From: an uncultured Collinsella sp.
GTDB lineage: Bacteria; Actinomycetota; Coriobacteriia; Coriobacteriales; Coriobacteriaceae
DNA length: 12,791 nt
Direction: 5' to 3'
Assembly (NCBI GenBank): GCA_900553345.1
Contig: USDE01000017.1
Span: 1 to 12,791, forward strand
Shown here: in pieces, positions 7,383 through 12,791 of the stretch
Layout: each line of letters starts with the position of its first letter
Numbering within the stretch: the first letter of the stretch is position 1
Notes under the pieces: model-generated
Databases searched by the model: none
Told to the model about the DNA's origin: nothing
The model's input: only the letters and a program-made list of their open reading frames with translations
Translations under genes and position numbers: made by a program

Positions 7383-7430
7383 TAGTCCGAGTTTTGACTA
7401 ATTTGTTTTTAGATTAGTCCGAGATTTGAC
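7383..7430 (-). promoter_or_regulatory. Operator array for the MarR regulator
   Basis: TAGTCCGAGTTTTGAC (7383-7398) recurs as TAGTCCGAGATTTGAC (7415-7430), 15 of 16 identical at a 32-nt period, about three helical turns. Each copy has inverted ends (TAGTC...GACTA, 7383-7400), and between them GACTAATTT (7396-7404) faces AGATTAGTC (7411-7419). The array covers the predicted -10 box and start of transcription, so binding would repress the operon. Assigning it to the MarR protein is inference from position. Confidence 0.7.
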
Positions 7431-7439
7431 CATCGTCAA
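7411..7439 (-). promoter_or_regulatory. Promoter of the MarR-ABC exporter operon
   Basis: On the minus strand TTGACG (7439-7434, five of six to consensus) is followed after exactly 17 nt by TAATCT (7416-7411). Transcription would start near 7404, giving a leader of about 38 nt to the ATG at 7366. The -10 box lies within the operator repeats. Confidence 0.55.
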
Positions 7440-7477
7440 TAAGTTCGTTATATATGGTCGGCTCTACATTGCATATC

Positions 7478-7518
7478 GACAGAAAGAGACCGCCGGCGCG
7501 GGGGCGGCGCCGGCGGTC
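7478..7518 (-). terminator. Intrinsic terminator of the 96-residue protein gene
   Basis: A perfect 12-bp GC-rich stem (7488-7499 with 7507-7518) closes a 7-nt loop; on the minus strand it is followed by UCUCUUUCUGU. It lies 28 nt after the stop codon of the small gene and separates it from the MarR operon. Confidence 0.8.
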
Positions 7519-7545
7519 ACGCGAGAATAGCGATGTATTTGCCCG

Positions 7546-7836
7546 TTAGGCAGCGACGGCCTCGTAGACCGTTGCGCCCGCAAAGCTGTCGTGCAGGCTC
7601 TTGCCGCAGATCCACGGCAGCTCGACGACCTCGCAGACCGTGTTGACCAGCTCGGAGCAGTCAGTAAAGTGGCCCTTATCGTTGAGGGCCTCGCAATCCT
7701 GAACACGCCAATAGCCATCGGTGTGCGTGATGTAGTACTCGTGATCATTGATCGACACGAAAGCGCGCGTCTTGGAACGCAGCAGCTTCAGAAATCCTTC
7801 GAAGTCGGTCTCGACGACATCTCCAGCCTGGAACAT
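7546..7836 (-). CDS. Small acidic protein of unknown function, four cysteines
   Basis: I do not recognise this 96-residue protein. It is real by its signals: AGGAGGT (7844-7850) sits 7 nt before the ATG at 7836, close to ideal, and a strong terminator follows, so it is likely a well-expressed single-gene unit. It is soluble, acidic and has no signal peptide or membrane segment. The first half looks like alternating beta strands (GDVVETDFEGFLKLL, AFVSINDHEYYITHTDGYWRV at 25-45). The second half holds four cysteines (C48, C60, C68, C77), the last in PWICG, plus H56 and H82, which could bind a metal or be redox-active, but no standard CXXC is present. The open frame extends 10 residues upstream to 7866, past the ribosome site, so that start is rejected. 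Neighbours give no clear role. Confidence 0.8.
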   Translation of the reverse strand: MFQAGDVVETDFEGFLKLLRSKTRAFVSINDHEYYITHTDGYWRVQDCEALNDKGHFTDCSELVNTVCEVVELPWICGKSLHDSFAGATVYEAVAA

Positions 7837-8128
7837 GATAGTTACCTCCTGGCCCGGCGCCACCATGGCGCGTTGATAAACGTTGGTGCTCCTTTAGTAA
7901 AACCTTTATCAGAGCTTATGCGCGCATCATTTAGGCAAGTGGTAAAAAACCGCAGGGTAGACGGGATAAAACGTTTAACCATCCCACCGGTTTGTCACAT
8001 TCTGGCTGAAGTTTTATGCAAACCAACTTTTCCACTTGGTAGCTTGCGTTGTTTGGGGCCGACTACGCGATTACGGTTTTGGTTCGGCGGGTAAGAACGA
8101 GGCATCGAAACCAACGTCAGGAGGACCC
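7837..8128. other. 292-nt divergent intergenic region
   Basis: No gene was found here. It is more AT-rich than its surroundings and must hold the promoters of the minus-strand small gene and the plus-strand nitroreductase, but I found no convincing -35/-10 pair for either. It contains ATGCGCGCAT (7918-7927), a pair GATAAA/TTTATC (7875-7880, 7905-7910), ACCAA/TTGGT ends (8022-8040), and CAAGTGG (7936-7942) with its inverse CCACTTG (8032-8038). Confidence 0.6.
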
Positions 8129-8656
8129 ATGGAGACCATCGAAGCACTCATCCACCGCCGCAGCTGCCGCAAATACAGCGATCGCCCTGTCGAGGCCGAG
8201 AAGCTCGCACGCATTATCGAAGCCGGCCAGTACGCGCCGAGCGGCATGGGACGCCAGCCGGTCACGTTCGTCGCCGTCACCGACCCCGCAACCGTCGAGC
8301 GCCTCTCGCAGCTCAACGCCCAAGTTATGGGCAGAGAGGGAGATCCCTTCTACGGCGCCAAGACCGTTGTGGTGGTGCTGGTCGACCGCAGCGTGCCCAC
8401 GCACCTGGAAGACGGCTCGCTCGCCATGGGCAACCTGCTCAACGCAGCCTATGCGCTGGGCGTTGATTCATGCTGGATTCATCGCGCCCACGAGGTTTTC
8501 GATTCGCCCGAGGGCCTGGAGCTGCTGGCCAGCTGGGGTCTGTCCGCCGACGGAAGCCTGCGCGGTGTTGGCAACTGCATCCTGGGCTATGCCGAGGGCA
8601 CGCTTCCCGAGGCCAAGCCCCGCCGCGAAAACGTGGTGTATGTTCCGCCGTTCTAA
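8129..8656 (+). CDS. Nitroreductase-family FMN-dependent oxidoreductase
   Basis: A 175-residue flavin enzyme of the nitroreductase superfamily, cytoplasmic, expected to use NAD(P)H to reduce nitro compounds, quinones or related substrates. The N-terminal FMN phosphate motif is IHRRSCRKYSDRPVE at 8-22 (R10, R11, S12, R14) and APSGMGRQPVTFV at 36-48. The middle part (SLAMGNLLNAAYALGVDSCWIH, 97-118) is the family's central helix and strand; the C-terminal LGYAEG (152-157) is usual. It is a compact member, short of the 200-220 residues of larger nitroreductases, but nothing essential looks missing. Start is ATG 8129 with AGGAGG (8119-8124) 4 nt upstream; the open frame back to 8036 is not supported by a ribosome site. 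Physiological substrate is unknown; such genes are common in gut anaerobes. Confidence 0.9.
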   Translation: METIEALIHRRSCRKYSDRPVEAEKLARIIEAGQYAPSGMGRQPVTFVAVTDPATVERLSQLNAQVMGREGDPFYGAKTVVVVLVDRSVPTHLEDGSLAMGNLLNAAYALGVDSCWIHRAHEVFDSPEGLELLASWGLSADGSLRGVGNCILGYAEGTLPEAKPRRENVVYVPPF

Positions 8657-8666
8657 CGAACGGCGG
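8645..8666 (+). terminator. Hairpin with the nitroreductase stop codon in its loop
   Basis: CCGCCGTTC (8645-8653) pairs perfectly with GAACGGCGG (8658-8666); the 4-nt loop TAAC contains the stop codon TAA. No U tract follows on either strand, so it may be an mRNA 3'-end stabiliser or a weak terminator between the two converging genes. Confidence 0.5.
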
Positions 8667-8711
8667 ACCCGCTGAAAGGCCCCGTCCCATATTTGCTGCC
8701 CCACTCGCAAC

Positions 8712-9287
8712 TTATCTTGCCGATGGAGTTGTTGCCGTTTCGCTCGTCTGACTCGCATCGGCGTCGTCGCTTTGCCCGCCTTCGTCCTTTTGAGCATCGG
8801 CAATGGTGGCAGCAGCTGCGACCATACCGCGCTGGGGCGCCACACCCGTCTGGTCTTGTGCGCCTTCAACAAGCTCCGTGCCAGCATGCGCAAGTTCAGG
8901 CGATTTGAACATCGCGCCCAGACTCGCGCCGTCGCCGGCATATCCGAGCGCCGCGAGCGCGATGACGATTATCGCGGCAACGACCACGATCGGCACGTAA
9001 CGATGCCAGCCTGCAGGATTGAGGCCGCTACGGCGGGCAGCACCGCGGCTAATGTAGCCAAGCGTTCCATCGTGCTTGAGCTTTGAGCCCACCACGCGCC
9101 TTCGTCCCCACAACGAGGACTCGGCCTGCATGGCCAAGCGAGCGCTTGCCGAAGGATAGCCATATTTTGTGCGCTTGAACGAGCCGTCGAACCCCGAGGC
9201 GCTTTTGCCCCACGTCCGCGAAGTCGTACGCCGGCCGACCGGCGCCGCACTTCGCTTTGTTCGGTTCGTTTTTGAAGTCTCCGCCAT
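8712..9287 (-). CDS. Single-pass membrane protein of unknown function
   Basis: I do not recognise this 191-residue protein. Residues 1-95 are strongly basic and serine/glycine-rich (KTNRTKRSAAPVGRRTTSRTWGKS at the start), 97-117 is one hydrophobic helix (YVPIVVVAAIIVIALAALGY), and 118-191 is acidic and low-complexity (DEGGQSDDADASQTSETATT). The positive-inside rule puts the N-terminus in the cytoplasm and the tail outside. No enzyme motif, sortase signal or lipobox is visible. Start at ATG 9287 follows GGGGGAG with almost no spacing; an upstream GTG at 9341 has no ribosome site and lies at the predicted promoter, so the shorter form is preferred. It lies 83 nt after the degenerate NtrC-like regulator on the same strand, hinting at a functional link, but has its own likely promoter. 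Confidence 0.7.
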   Translation of the reverse strand: MAETSKTNRTKRSAAPVGRRTTSRTWGKSASGFDGSFKRTKYGYPSASARLAMQAESSLWGRRRVVGSKLKHDGTLGYISRGAARRSGLNPAGWHRYVPIVVVAAIIVIALAALGYAGDGASLGAMFKSPELAHAGTELVEGAQDQTGVAPQRGMVAAAATIADAQKDEGGQSDDADASQTSETATTPSAR

Positions 9288-9331
9288 ACTCCCCCGCACG
9301 CCGTAACACAATCGAAACAATGCTTCTTTGG

Positions 9332-9360
9332 ACTGTATCACACGCGCCGCACGCGGTCAC
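9332..9360 (-). promoter_or_regulatory. Candidate promoter of the membrane protein gene
   Basis: On the minus strand GTGACC (9360-9355) and TACAGT (9337-9332) are separated by 17 nt, four of six to each consensus. Transcription would start near 9325 and give a leader of about 40 nt to the ATG at 9287. The promoter begins 11 nt past the stop codon of the preceding regulator gene. Confidence 0.4.
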
Positions 9361-9370
9361 GGCGCCTCGC

Positions 9371-10588
9371 TCAGCGGTCGTTGTCCTTCAGCAGGCGCCA
9401 TAAAGTCGTGCGGCTTATACCGAGCACCTCTGCCGCACGTGTCCTGTTGCCGTGAAGGTGCTGCAGAACCAACCGTGCGACATCGCGCTCGGTATCGGCC
9501 AGGGGGCGCAAGATGTACAAATCGCTTTCGAGCGCCGGGGCGCCAAAGGTCGCGGTCTTGATAACGTCCTCCTGGGCAAGCACCTCTTTCGCCACGGCAC
9601 GCTCCACCGTTCCAGCCCCCACTAATATATAGAGTCGTTCAGAGACTTCACGCAGCTGCAGGTAATTGCGGGGCCAACGGTACGCATCGAGCGTCTCTGC
9701 CGCGGCGGCGGACAACATGGGGGCACCCGTCTTAAACATATCTGCCAGATACCCCAGATAGCGCGCAACCTTTTCCGACGCGCCGCCCTGCTCGGCAATC
9801 GCCGGCGCCACACTCACGGCACAGGCCAGACGCTCGGTTACAAAAGCAGCCTGATCGCTTTCGCCGCCGCCCGGCATATCGTTTGCCGTCAACACCACAT
9901 GGCAACGAGTTGCGAGCGCCGTGTCGATCATTGCGGACACGAGCTCGCGCAGACGTTGGGGGCCAACAGCATGCCAGCCGCCCATACAAAGTGTCAGCCC
10001 CGTTTGGAATAGCGGCGATTCGGAACTTTTGAGCAGATGGCGCCAGCCGCGATCCGTAAGCTCATCGAGCGCAACGGACACAAAGGGCTGATCGGCATAG
10101 GGTCCATCCAGGTACAGGCGTCTTGCAATCTGATCCTGCCCCGCGCCCAGCTCGCCCTCGAGCATAAGGGGCACCCCACGCGCATAGCTCTCCCGTACGG
10201 GGACAGCGACCGCCGCCGCGTCTTCGACGATGCCGTACGTGCTCGACGCGTAGCGAGCCTCGACTTCGTCGGCATTGAGCCACTCGATGCCCGCATGCGT
10301 CGCAGCGGCGCGCACCTCATGCGCCACGACCACCCAAAGCGCTCCGCGCTCCTTGGCCGTCGGGCGCACCGTCAAGCTCAACCGCACGCCCTCGTGGCCC
10401 ATCACCAGGCGCGCCCCATCGCCCACGCGAGCGAGACGCTCGGAAACAAAAGCAGCGATATCCTGCTCGAGCGCCGCGTCACTCATAGTCGAGATCACAA
10501 CGCCACCGCGCTCGTCGATTGCCAGCGCCGATGCTCCGGCTGCGGACAATGCCTCAATCAGAATCTGCAGCTTGGCATCGCTATCCAT
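9371..10588 (-). CDS. NtrC-like transcription regulator with a degenerate AAA+ domain and Fis-type HTH
   Basis: A 405-residue DNA-binding protein. Residues 1-130 form a sensor-like region of no recognised family. Residues 131-320 align by eye with the sigma-54 activator AAA+ domain (VPLMLEGELGAGQDQIARR at 139-157, PFVSVALDEL at 168-177, GLTLCMGGW at 197-205, RWPRNYLQLREV at 304-315), but the Walker A lysine is Q151, the Walker B Asp-Glu pair is G203-G204 and the GAFTGA loop is absent. It should neither hydrolyse ATP nor contact sigma-54. Residues 366-402 carry an intact Fis-type helix-turn-helix (GNRTRAAEVLGISRTTLWRLL), so it still binds DNA. Start is ATG 10588 with AGGGA at 7-nt spacing; a TTG at 10648 is less likely. 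Targets may include itself, the downstream membrane protein or the upstream exporter. Not close enough to TyrR or PrpR to name. Confidence 0.8.
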   Translation of the reverse strand: MDSDAKLQILIEALSAAGASALAIDERGGVVISTMSDAALEQDIAAFVSERLARVGDGARLVMGHEGVRLSLTVRPTAKERGALWVVVAHEVRAAATHAGIEWLNADEVEARYASSTYGIVEDAAAVAVPVRESYARGVPLMLEGELGAGQDQIARRLYLDGPYADQPFVSVALDELTDRGWRHLLKSSESPLFQTGLTLCMGGWHAVGPQRLRELVSAMIDTALATRCHVVLTANDMPGGGESDQAAFVTERLACAVSVAPAIAEQGGASEKVARYLGYLADMFKTGAPMLSAAAAETLDAYRWPRNYLQLREVSERLYILVGAGTVERAVAKEVLAQEDVIKTATFGAPALESDLYILRPLADTERDVARLVLQHLHGNRTRAAEVLGISRTTLWRLLKDNDR

Positions 10589-10643
10589 GATTTGTCCCTG
10601 TCCGCGGCGACGTGCAACCGCCGACGGTCGCACGACCGAGTGT

Positions 10644-10679
10644 TTCAAAATTGAACGATATTACTCACCAAACACTATA
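10644..10679 (-). promoter_or_regulatory. Promoter and palindrome upstream of the NtrC-like regulator
   Basis: TATAGT (10679-10674, minus strand) is a good -10 box; the -35 region is weak. Just downstream of the expected start of transcription lies TTCAAAATTGAA (10644-10655), inverted 5-nt ends around two bases, with partial extension to GTTTCAAAATTGAAC. It could be an autoregulatory site for the Fis-type HTH; this is inference. Confidence 0.4.
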
Positions 10680-10713
10680 GGGCAAAAGTCGCCGTCCTGC
10701 GAGTATATGAATT

Positions 10714-10739
10714 GCCCCGCATCGCCATCCTGGCGGGGC
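10714..10739 (-). terminator. GC-rich hairpin, possible terminator after the exporter gene
   Basis: GCCCCGC (10714-10720) pairs with GCGGGGC (10733-10739); an inner CGCCA/TGGCG pairing (10723-10727, 10731-10735) competes with it. No U tract follows on the minus strand (AAUUCAUAU), so termination is uncertain. It shares two bases with the larger inverted repeat at 10738-10802, so the two folds could exclude each other. Confidence 0.35.
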
Positions 10740-10802
10740 GATAAGAGCTCTTCGGGACCTATCAACCTGCGGACAAGCCATACCCGCAAGAGCTCCTATC
10801 GC
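10738..10802 (-). ncRNA. Candidate structured RNA element (65-nt inverted repeat)
   Basis: GCGATAAGAGCTCTT (10738-10752) and AAGAGCTCCTATCGC (10788-10802) are reverse complements but for one position. In minus-strand RNA that position is a G-U wobble, giving a continuous 15-bp helix; in plus-strand RNA it would be an A-C mismatch. Inside, a CGGG/CCCG pairing (10753-10756, 10783-10786) or an alternative GCGG/CCGC stem can form. It lies 53 nt past the stop of the exporter gene and upstream of the regulator promoter. It matches no riboswitch core I know. It could be an exporter 3'-UTR structure, a leader from a distant start, or a small repeat element. Confidence 0.5.
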
Positions 10803-10854
10803 TCCACCGCAGGCATGCGCTCGCCAGCACGCAACACGCAAATCAGCTACTTCT

Positions 10855-11889
10855 CTACCAGATTCCCAGCACGTGCTGCATTCCCAAACTCATGCATGCA
10901 ATGCCAATCCAGCAGCAAAAGCCCAATGCGATAGGTTTGCCGCCCTTTTTGACCAGCTCGACGATATCGGTATTAAAGCCAATAGCCGCCATGGCCATCA
11001 CAATAAAGAACTTCGACAGCTCCTTGATGGGCGCCGTAATAGATGCAGGAAGCTGAAGCACCGTGGTGATCACGCTCGCCAGCACAAAGAACAACACAAA
11101 CATGGGAAACGCACGTTTAAGCGAGAACGTGCTTTTGGCGTCGCCGCCGGCCTTGCGCGCCAGATGCATCTGCCAGCATGCGAGAGCCAATGTAATGGGA
11201 ATAATGGCCAGCGTCCTGGTGAGCTTAACCACTGTGGCGCTTTCGAGCACATTGGCGCCGGGATGCATGCTGTCCCAGGCACTCGCCGCAGCCGTTACGG
11301 ACGAGGTGTCGTTGATGGCGGTGCCGGCAAACAGGCCAAAGCCCTCGTTGGTCAGCCCGAGCATGCCGCCGAGCGTCGGAAACACGAGCGCCGCGATAAC
11401 GTTAAACAGGAAGATGACCGAAATGGCTTGGGCAATCTCGCGATCATCAGCATCGATAACGGGCGCGGTCGCAGCGATGGCCGAACCGCCGCAAATCGAC
11501 GAGCCCACACCCACAAGCGTCGCGATCTTGCCCGGCACGTTCATAACGCGGCAGAGCACAAAGGCGATGACAAGCGAGGTCGAGATCGTCGCCACGATAA
11601 TCGGCAGCGACTGGGCGCCCTTGGACAGAATCTGCGAGAGGTTCATGCCAAAGCCAAGCAGGATAACCGCGTACTGCAAGACTTTTTTAGACGTATAGGT
11701 GACACCGGCGGCGAGCTGTTCGCGGCGATTCTTGGGAAAGACAAGCGCCAGAACCATGCCAAAGAGGATGGCAAATACCGGCCCACCGACCACCTCAATC
11801 TGTTTGCCAAACAACGTCGCGGGGATGGCGATGATGAGGCAGAACAAGACGCCCTTCCAGCGCTCGCGTACGATATTTGCCAGTTGCAT
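10855..11889 (-). CDS. YeiH-family putative sulfate exporter (UPF0324)
   Basis: A 344-residue integral membrane protein with about ten hydrophobic segments (near 13-28, 33-51, 71-82, 94-113, 123-143, 155-172, 183-202, 222-239, 262-281, 292-308, 319-337). Family signatures include GGPVFAILFGMVLALVFP (35-52), LGFGMNLSQI (78-87), GVGSSICGGSAIAATAPVI (127-145) and GTAINDTSSVTAAA (189-202). YeiH-type proteins are annotated as putative sulfate or sulfonate-related anion exporters; direct transport evidence is thin, so the substrate is uncertain. Length is typical and no part is missing. Start is ATG 11889 with GAAGGA 7 nt upstream. It is divergent from a GntR/FCD regulator, a common arrangement for local control. 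The cysE gene elsewhere in the window is also sulfur-related but about 8 kb away. Confidence 0.88.
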   Translation of the reverse strand: MQLANIVRERWKGVLFCLIIAIPATLFGKQIEVVGGPVFAILFGMVLALVFPKNRREQLAAGVTYTSKKVLQYAVILLGFGMNLSQILSKGAQSLPIIVATISTSLVIAFVLCRVMNVPGKIATLVGVGSSICGGSAIAATAPVIDADDREIAQAISVIFLFNVIAALVFPTLGGMLGLTNEGFGLFAGTAINDTSSVTAAASAWDSMHPGANVLESATVVKLTRTLAIIPITLALACWQMHLARKAGGDAKSTFSLKRAFPMFVLFFVLASVITTVLQLPASITAPIKELSKFFIVMAMAAIGFNTDIVELVKKGGKPIALGFCCWIGIACMSLGMQHVLGIW

Positions 11890-11942
11890 ATGGGATTCCT
11901 TCTTTCTATTTCACGTTTGCGACGGCTTATGATACGGCAACA

Positions 11943-12067
11943 TTGGGCACAGCCCTGCGCAAATACAGACTAAGATGCCGCAATAGTTCTTGGGCAACAG
12001 CCGAATTACCCGCCGCGGAGAGCTGATTCGCGGCATAATTAACAGCTGATATATGAGTGTGATAGAA
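11943..12067. promoter_or_regulatory. Divergent control region of the exporter and GntR regulator
   Basis: TTGGGCACAGCC (11943-11954) recurs as TTGGGCAACAGCC (11990-12002), differing by one inserted base. Nearer the regulator, GCCGCG (12012-12017) and CGCGGC (12029-12034) form a 23-nt inverted repeat, and AGCTGAT occurs at 12021-12027 and 12044-12050. A weak plus-strand promoter, TTAACA (12039-12044) with TAGAAC 18 nt on (12063-12068), precedes the GntR gene. No clear exporter promoter was found. Which repeat the regulator binds is unknown. Confidence 0.35.
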
Positions 12068-12082
12068 CGGTTGTGAGGCACT

Positions 12083-12784
12083 ATGGAAGAATCGATGCAC
12101 GTCGGCGAGCAGGAAACGAGCCTACAGGACCAGTCCTACCACACCATTCGACGCAAAATCGTCTACCTGGACTACAAGCCGGGCGAAAAGCTAGGCGTCA
12201 AGCAGCTTTGCGACGACCTGGATATGGGGCGCACCCCTGTGCGCGAGGCACTGGTGCGTCTGGCGCAAGAGGGCCTGGTGCGCACCGTGCCCCAAAGCGG
12301 CACCTATGTCTCGCCCATCAACCTCACCTTTGCCGAGAGCGCCTGCTACATTCGCGAACACCTGGAAAAACAGGTAATTGTGGAGTGCTGCGCCCGTGCC
12401 ACCTCGGCAGGCATCGAGCAGCTCGACCGAGCCATCGCGCTGCAGGAAAAGGCCATGGCCGAAGAGGATCGCATCGGATTCTTTTTAAGCGACAACCTCA
12501 TGCACCGCATGATCTTTAGCATCGCGTGCCGCAGCACCGTGTGGTCGTGGCTCGAGGCGACCAATGCCGACCTGGAGCGCTTCCGCTGGCTGCGCGCCGC
12601 CACGCAGAGGCTCGACAATCAGGAGATTGTTAACGAGCACAAGCAAATCCGCCGCGCCATCGCCGGCCGCGACCCCATCGAGGCGAGCTTTTTGGTCAGC
12701 AAGCACCTGCATATGATGTTCCGCAACCAGACCGAGGTCCTGGACCAATATCCCAAGTACTTCGAGACCAGCAAGCTCCGCTAA
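12083..12784 (+). CDS. GntR-family regulator, FCD (FadR) subgroup
   Basis: A 233-residue transcription factor. Winged helix at about 15-80: QSYHTIRRKIV, then KQLCDDLDMGRTPVREALVRL (40-60, recognition helix) and EGLVRTVPQSGTYVSPI wing (63-79). The all-helical FCD ligand domain covers about 85-215, with the expected metal ligands D137, H141 (SDNLMHRM), H186 (NEHKQI) and H208 (KHLHMMF). Such regulators bind small carboxylates through the metal and usually repress. Start is ATG 12083 with GAGG 4 nt upstream; an ATG at 12095 is possible. It faces away from the YeiH-family exporter gene across a 193-nt region, so it probably controls that gene, itself, or genes beyond the right edge. The ligand is unknown. 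The C-terminus (SKLR) and stop at 12782 are inside the window. Confidence 0.9.
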   Translation: MEESMHVGEQETSLQDQSYHTIRRKIVYLDYKPGEKLGVKQLCDDLDMGRTPVREALVRLAQEGLVRTVPQSGTYVSPINLTFAESACYIREHLEKQVIVECCARATSAGIEQLDRAIALQEKAMAEEDRIGFFLSDNLMHRMIFSIACRSTVWSWLEATNADLERFRWLRAATQRLDNQEIVNEHKQIRRAIAGRDPIEASFLVSKHLHMMFRNQTEVLDQYPKYFETSKLR

Positions 12785-12791
12785 CCTGCCA

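Noticed and set aside
7991..8001. TTTGTCACATT, an 11-nt match to one arm of the palindrome at 3104-3134
   Set aside because: It lacks the GGGAC core and the second arm; a short chance match is the simpler reading.
8049..8675. Second plus-strand frame over the nitroreductase
   Set aside because: It is a frame-shifted shadow with low-complexity arginine/serine-rich translation; the nitroreductase frame is intact, so there is no frameshift.
9345..9364. GCGCCG/CGGCGC hairpin as terminator of the NtrC-like regulator
   Set aside because: Only 6 bp with a 10-nt loop, no U tract, and it overlaps the predicted promoter of the next gene.
1..12791. CRISPR array, tRNA or rRNA genes, transposase or phage genes
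   Set aside because: No regularly spaced repeats, tRNA T-loop with matching acceptor stem, or recognisable mobile or phage protein was found on either strand.

Overview
The window reads as chromosomal DNA from a high-GC anaerobic actinobacterium of the Coriobacteriia, most likely Collinsella or a close relative. This rests on general resemblance (GC-rich coding, strong AGGAGG-type ribosome sites, protein sequence style, a perfect GTGACAAAGGGAC palindrome of a type I associate with these genomes) and not on a search. No rRNA, tRNA, CRISPR array, transposase or phage gene is visible. All eleven genes look intact.

Left part (1-3100): a branched-chain aminotransferase gene (ilvE, minus) is followed by a DedA-family membrane protein (minus). 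Divergent from DedA is serine acetyltransferase (cysE, plus), the first committed step of cysteine synthesis. Their intergenic region carries a promoter and a 13-bp palindrome touching the cysE -10 box. cysE ends in a hairpin terminator, next to a perfect 31-nt palindrome that touches the stop codon of the converging ABC operon.

Middle part (3134-7440): a three-gene operon on the minus strand, MarR-type regulator > ABC exporter half A > ABC exporter half B, with a 13-nt overlap and a 1-nt gap between genes. The two halves form a heterodimer with one degenerate and one consensus ATP site, as in the TM287/288 and BmrCD class. The promoter region contains a 16-nt sequence repeated at a 32-nt period with nested inverted repeats, the likely MarR operator, so the operon is probably autoregulated and may respond to a drug or metabolite.

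Right-centre part (7546-9287): a 96-residue protein of unknown function with an ideal ribosome site and its own terminator (minus), a small nitroreductase (plus), and a single-pass membrane protein of unknown function (minus) whose promoter sits just after the preceding regulator gene.

Right part (9371-12784): a 405-residue transcription regulator with a Fis-type helix-turn-helix and an NtrC-like AAA+ domain that has lost Walker A, Walker B and the GAFTGA loop; a YeiH-family putative sulfate exporter (minus); and a divergent GntR/FCD regulator (plus) that may control the exporter. Between the regulator and the exporter is a 65-nt inverted-repeat element whose pairing favours an RNA read from the minus strand.

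The strongest candidates for something undescribed are this RNA-like element, the ATPase-dead NtrC-like regulator with its neighbouring membrane protein, and the MarR operator array. I do not see a clear novel multi-gene defence or mobile system.
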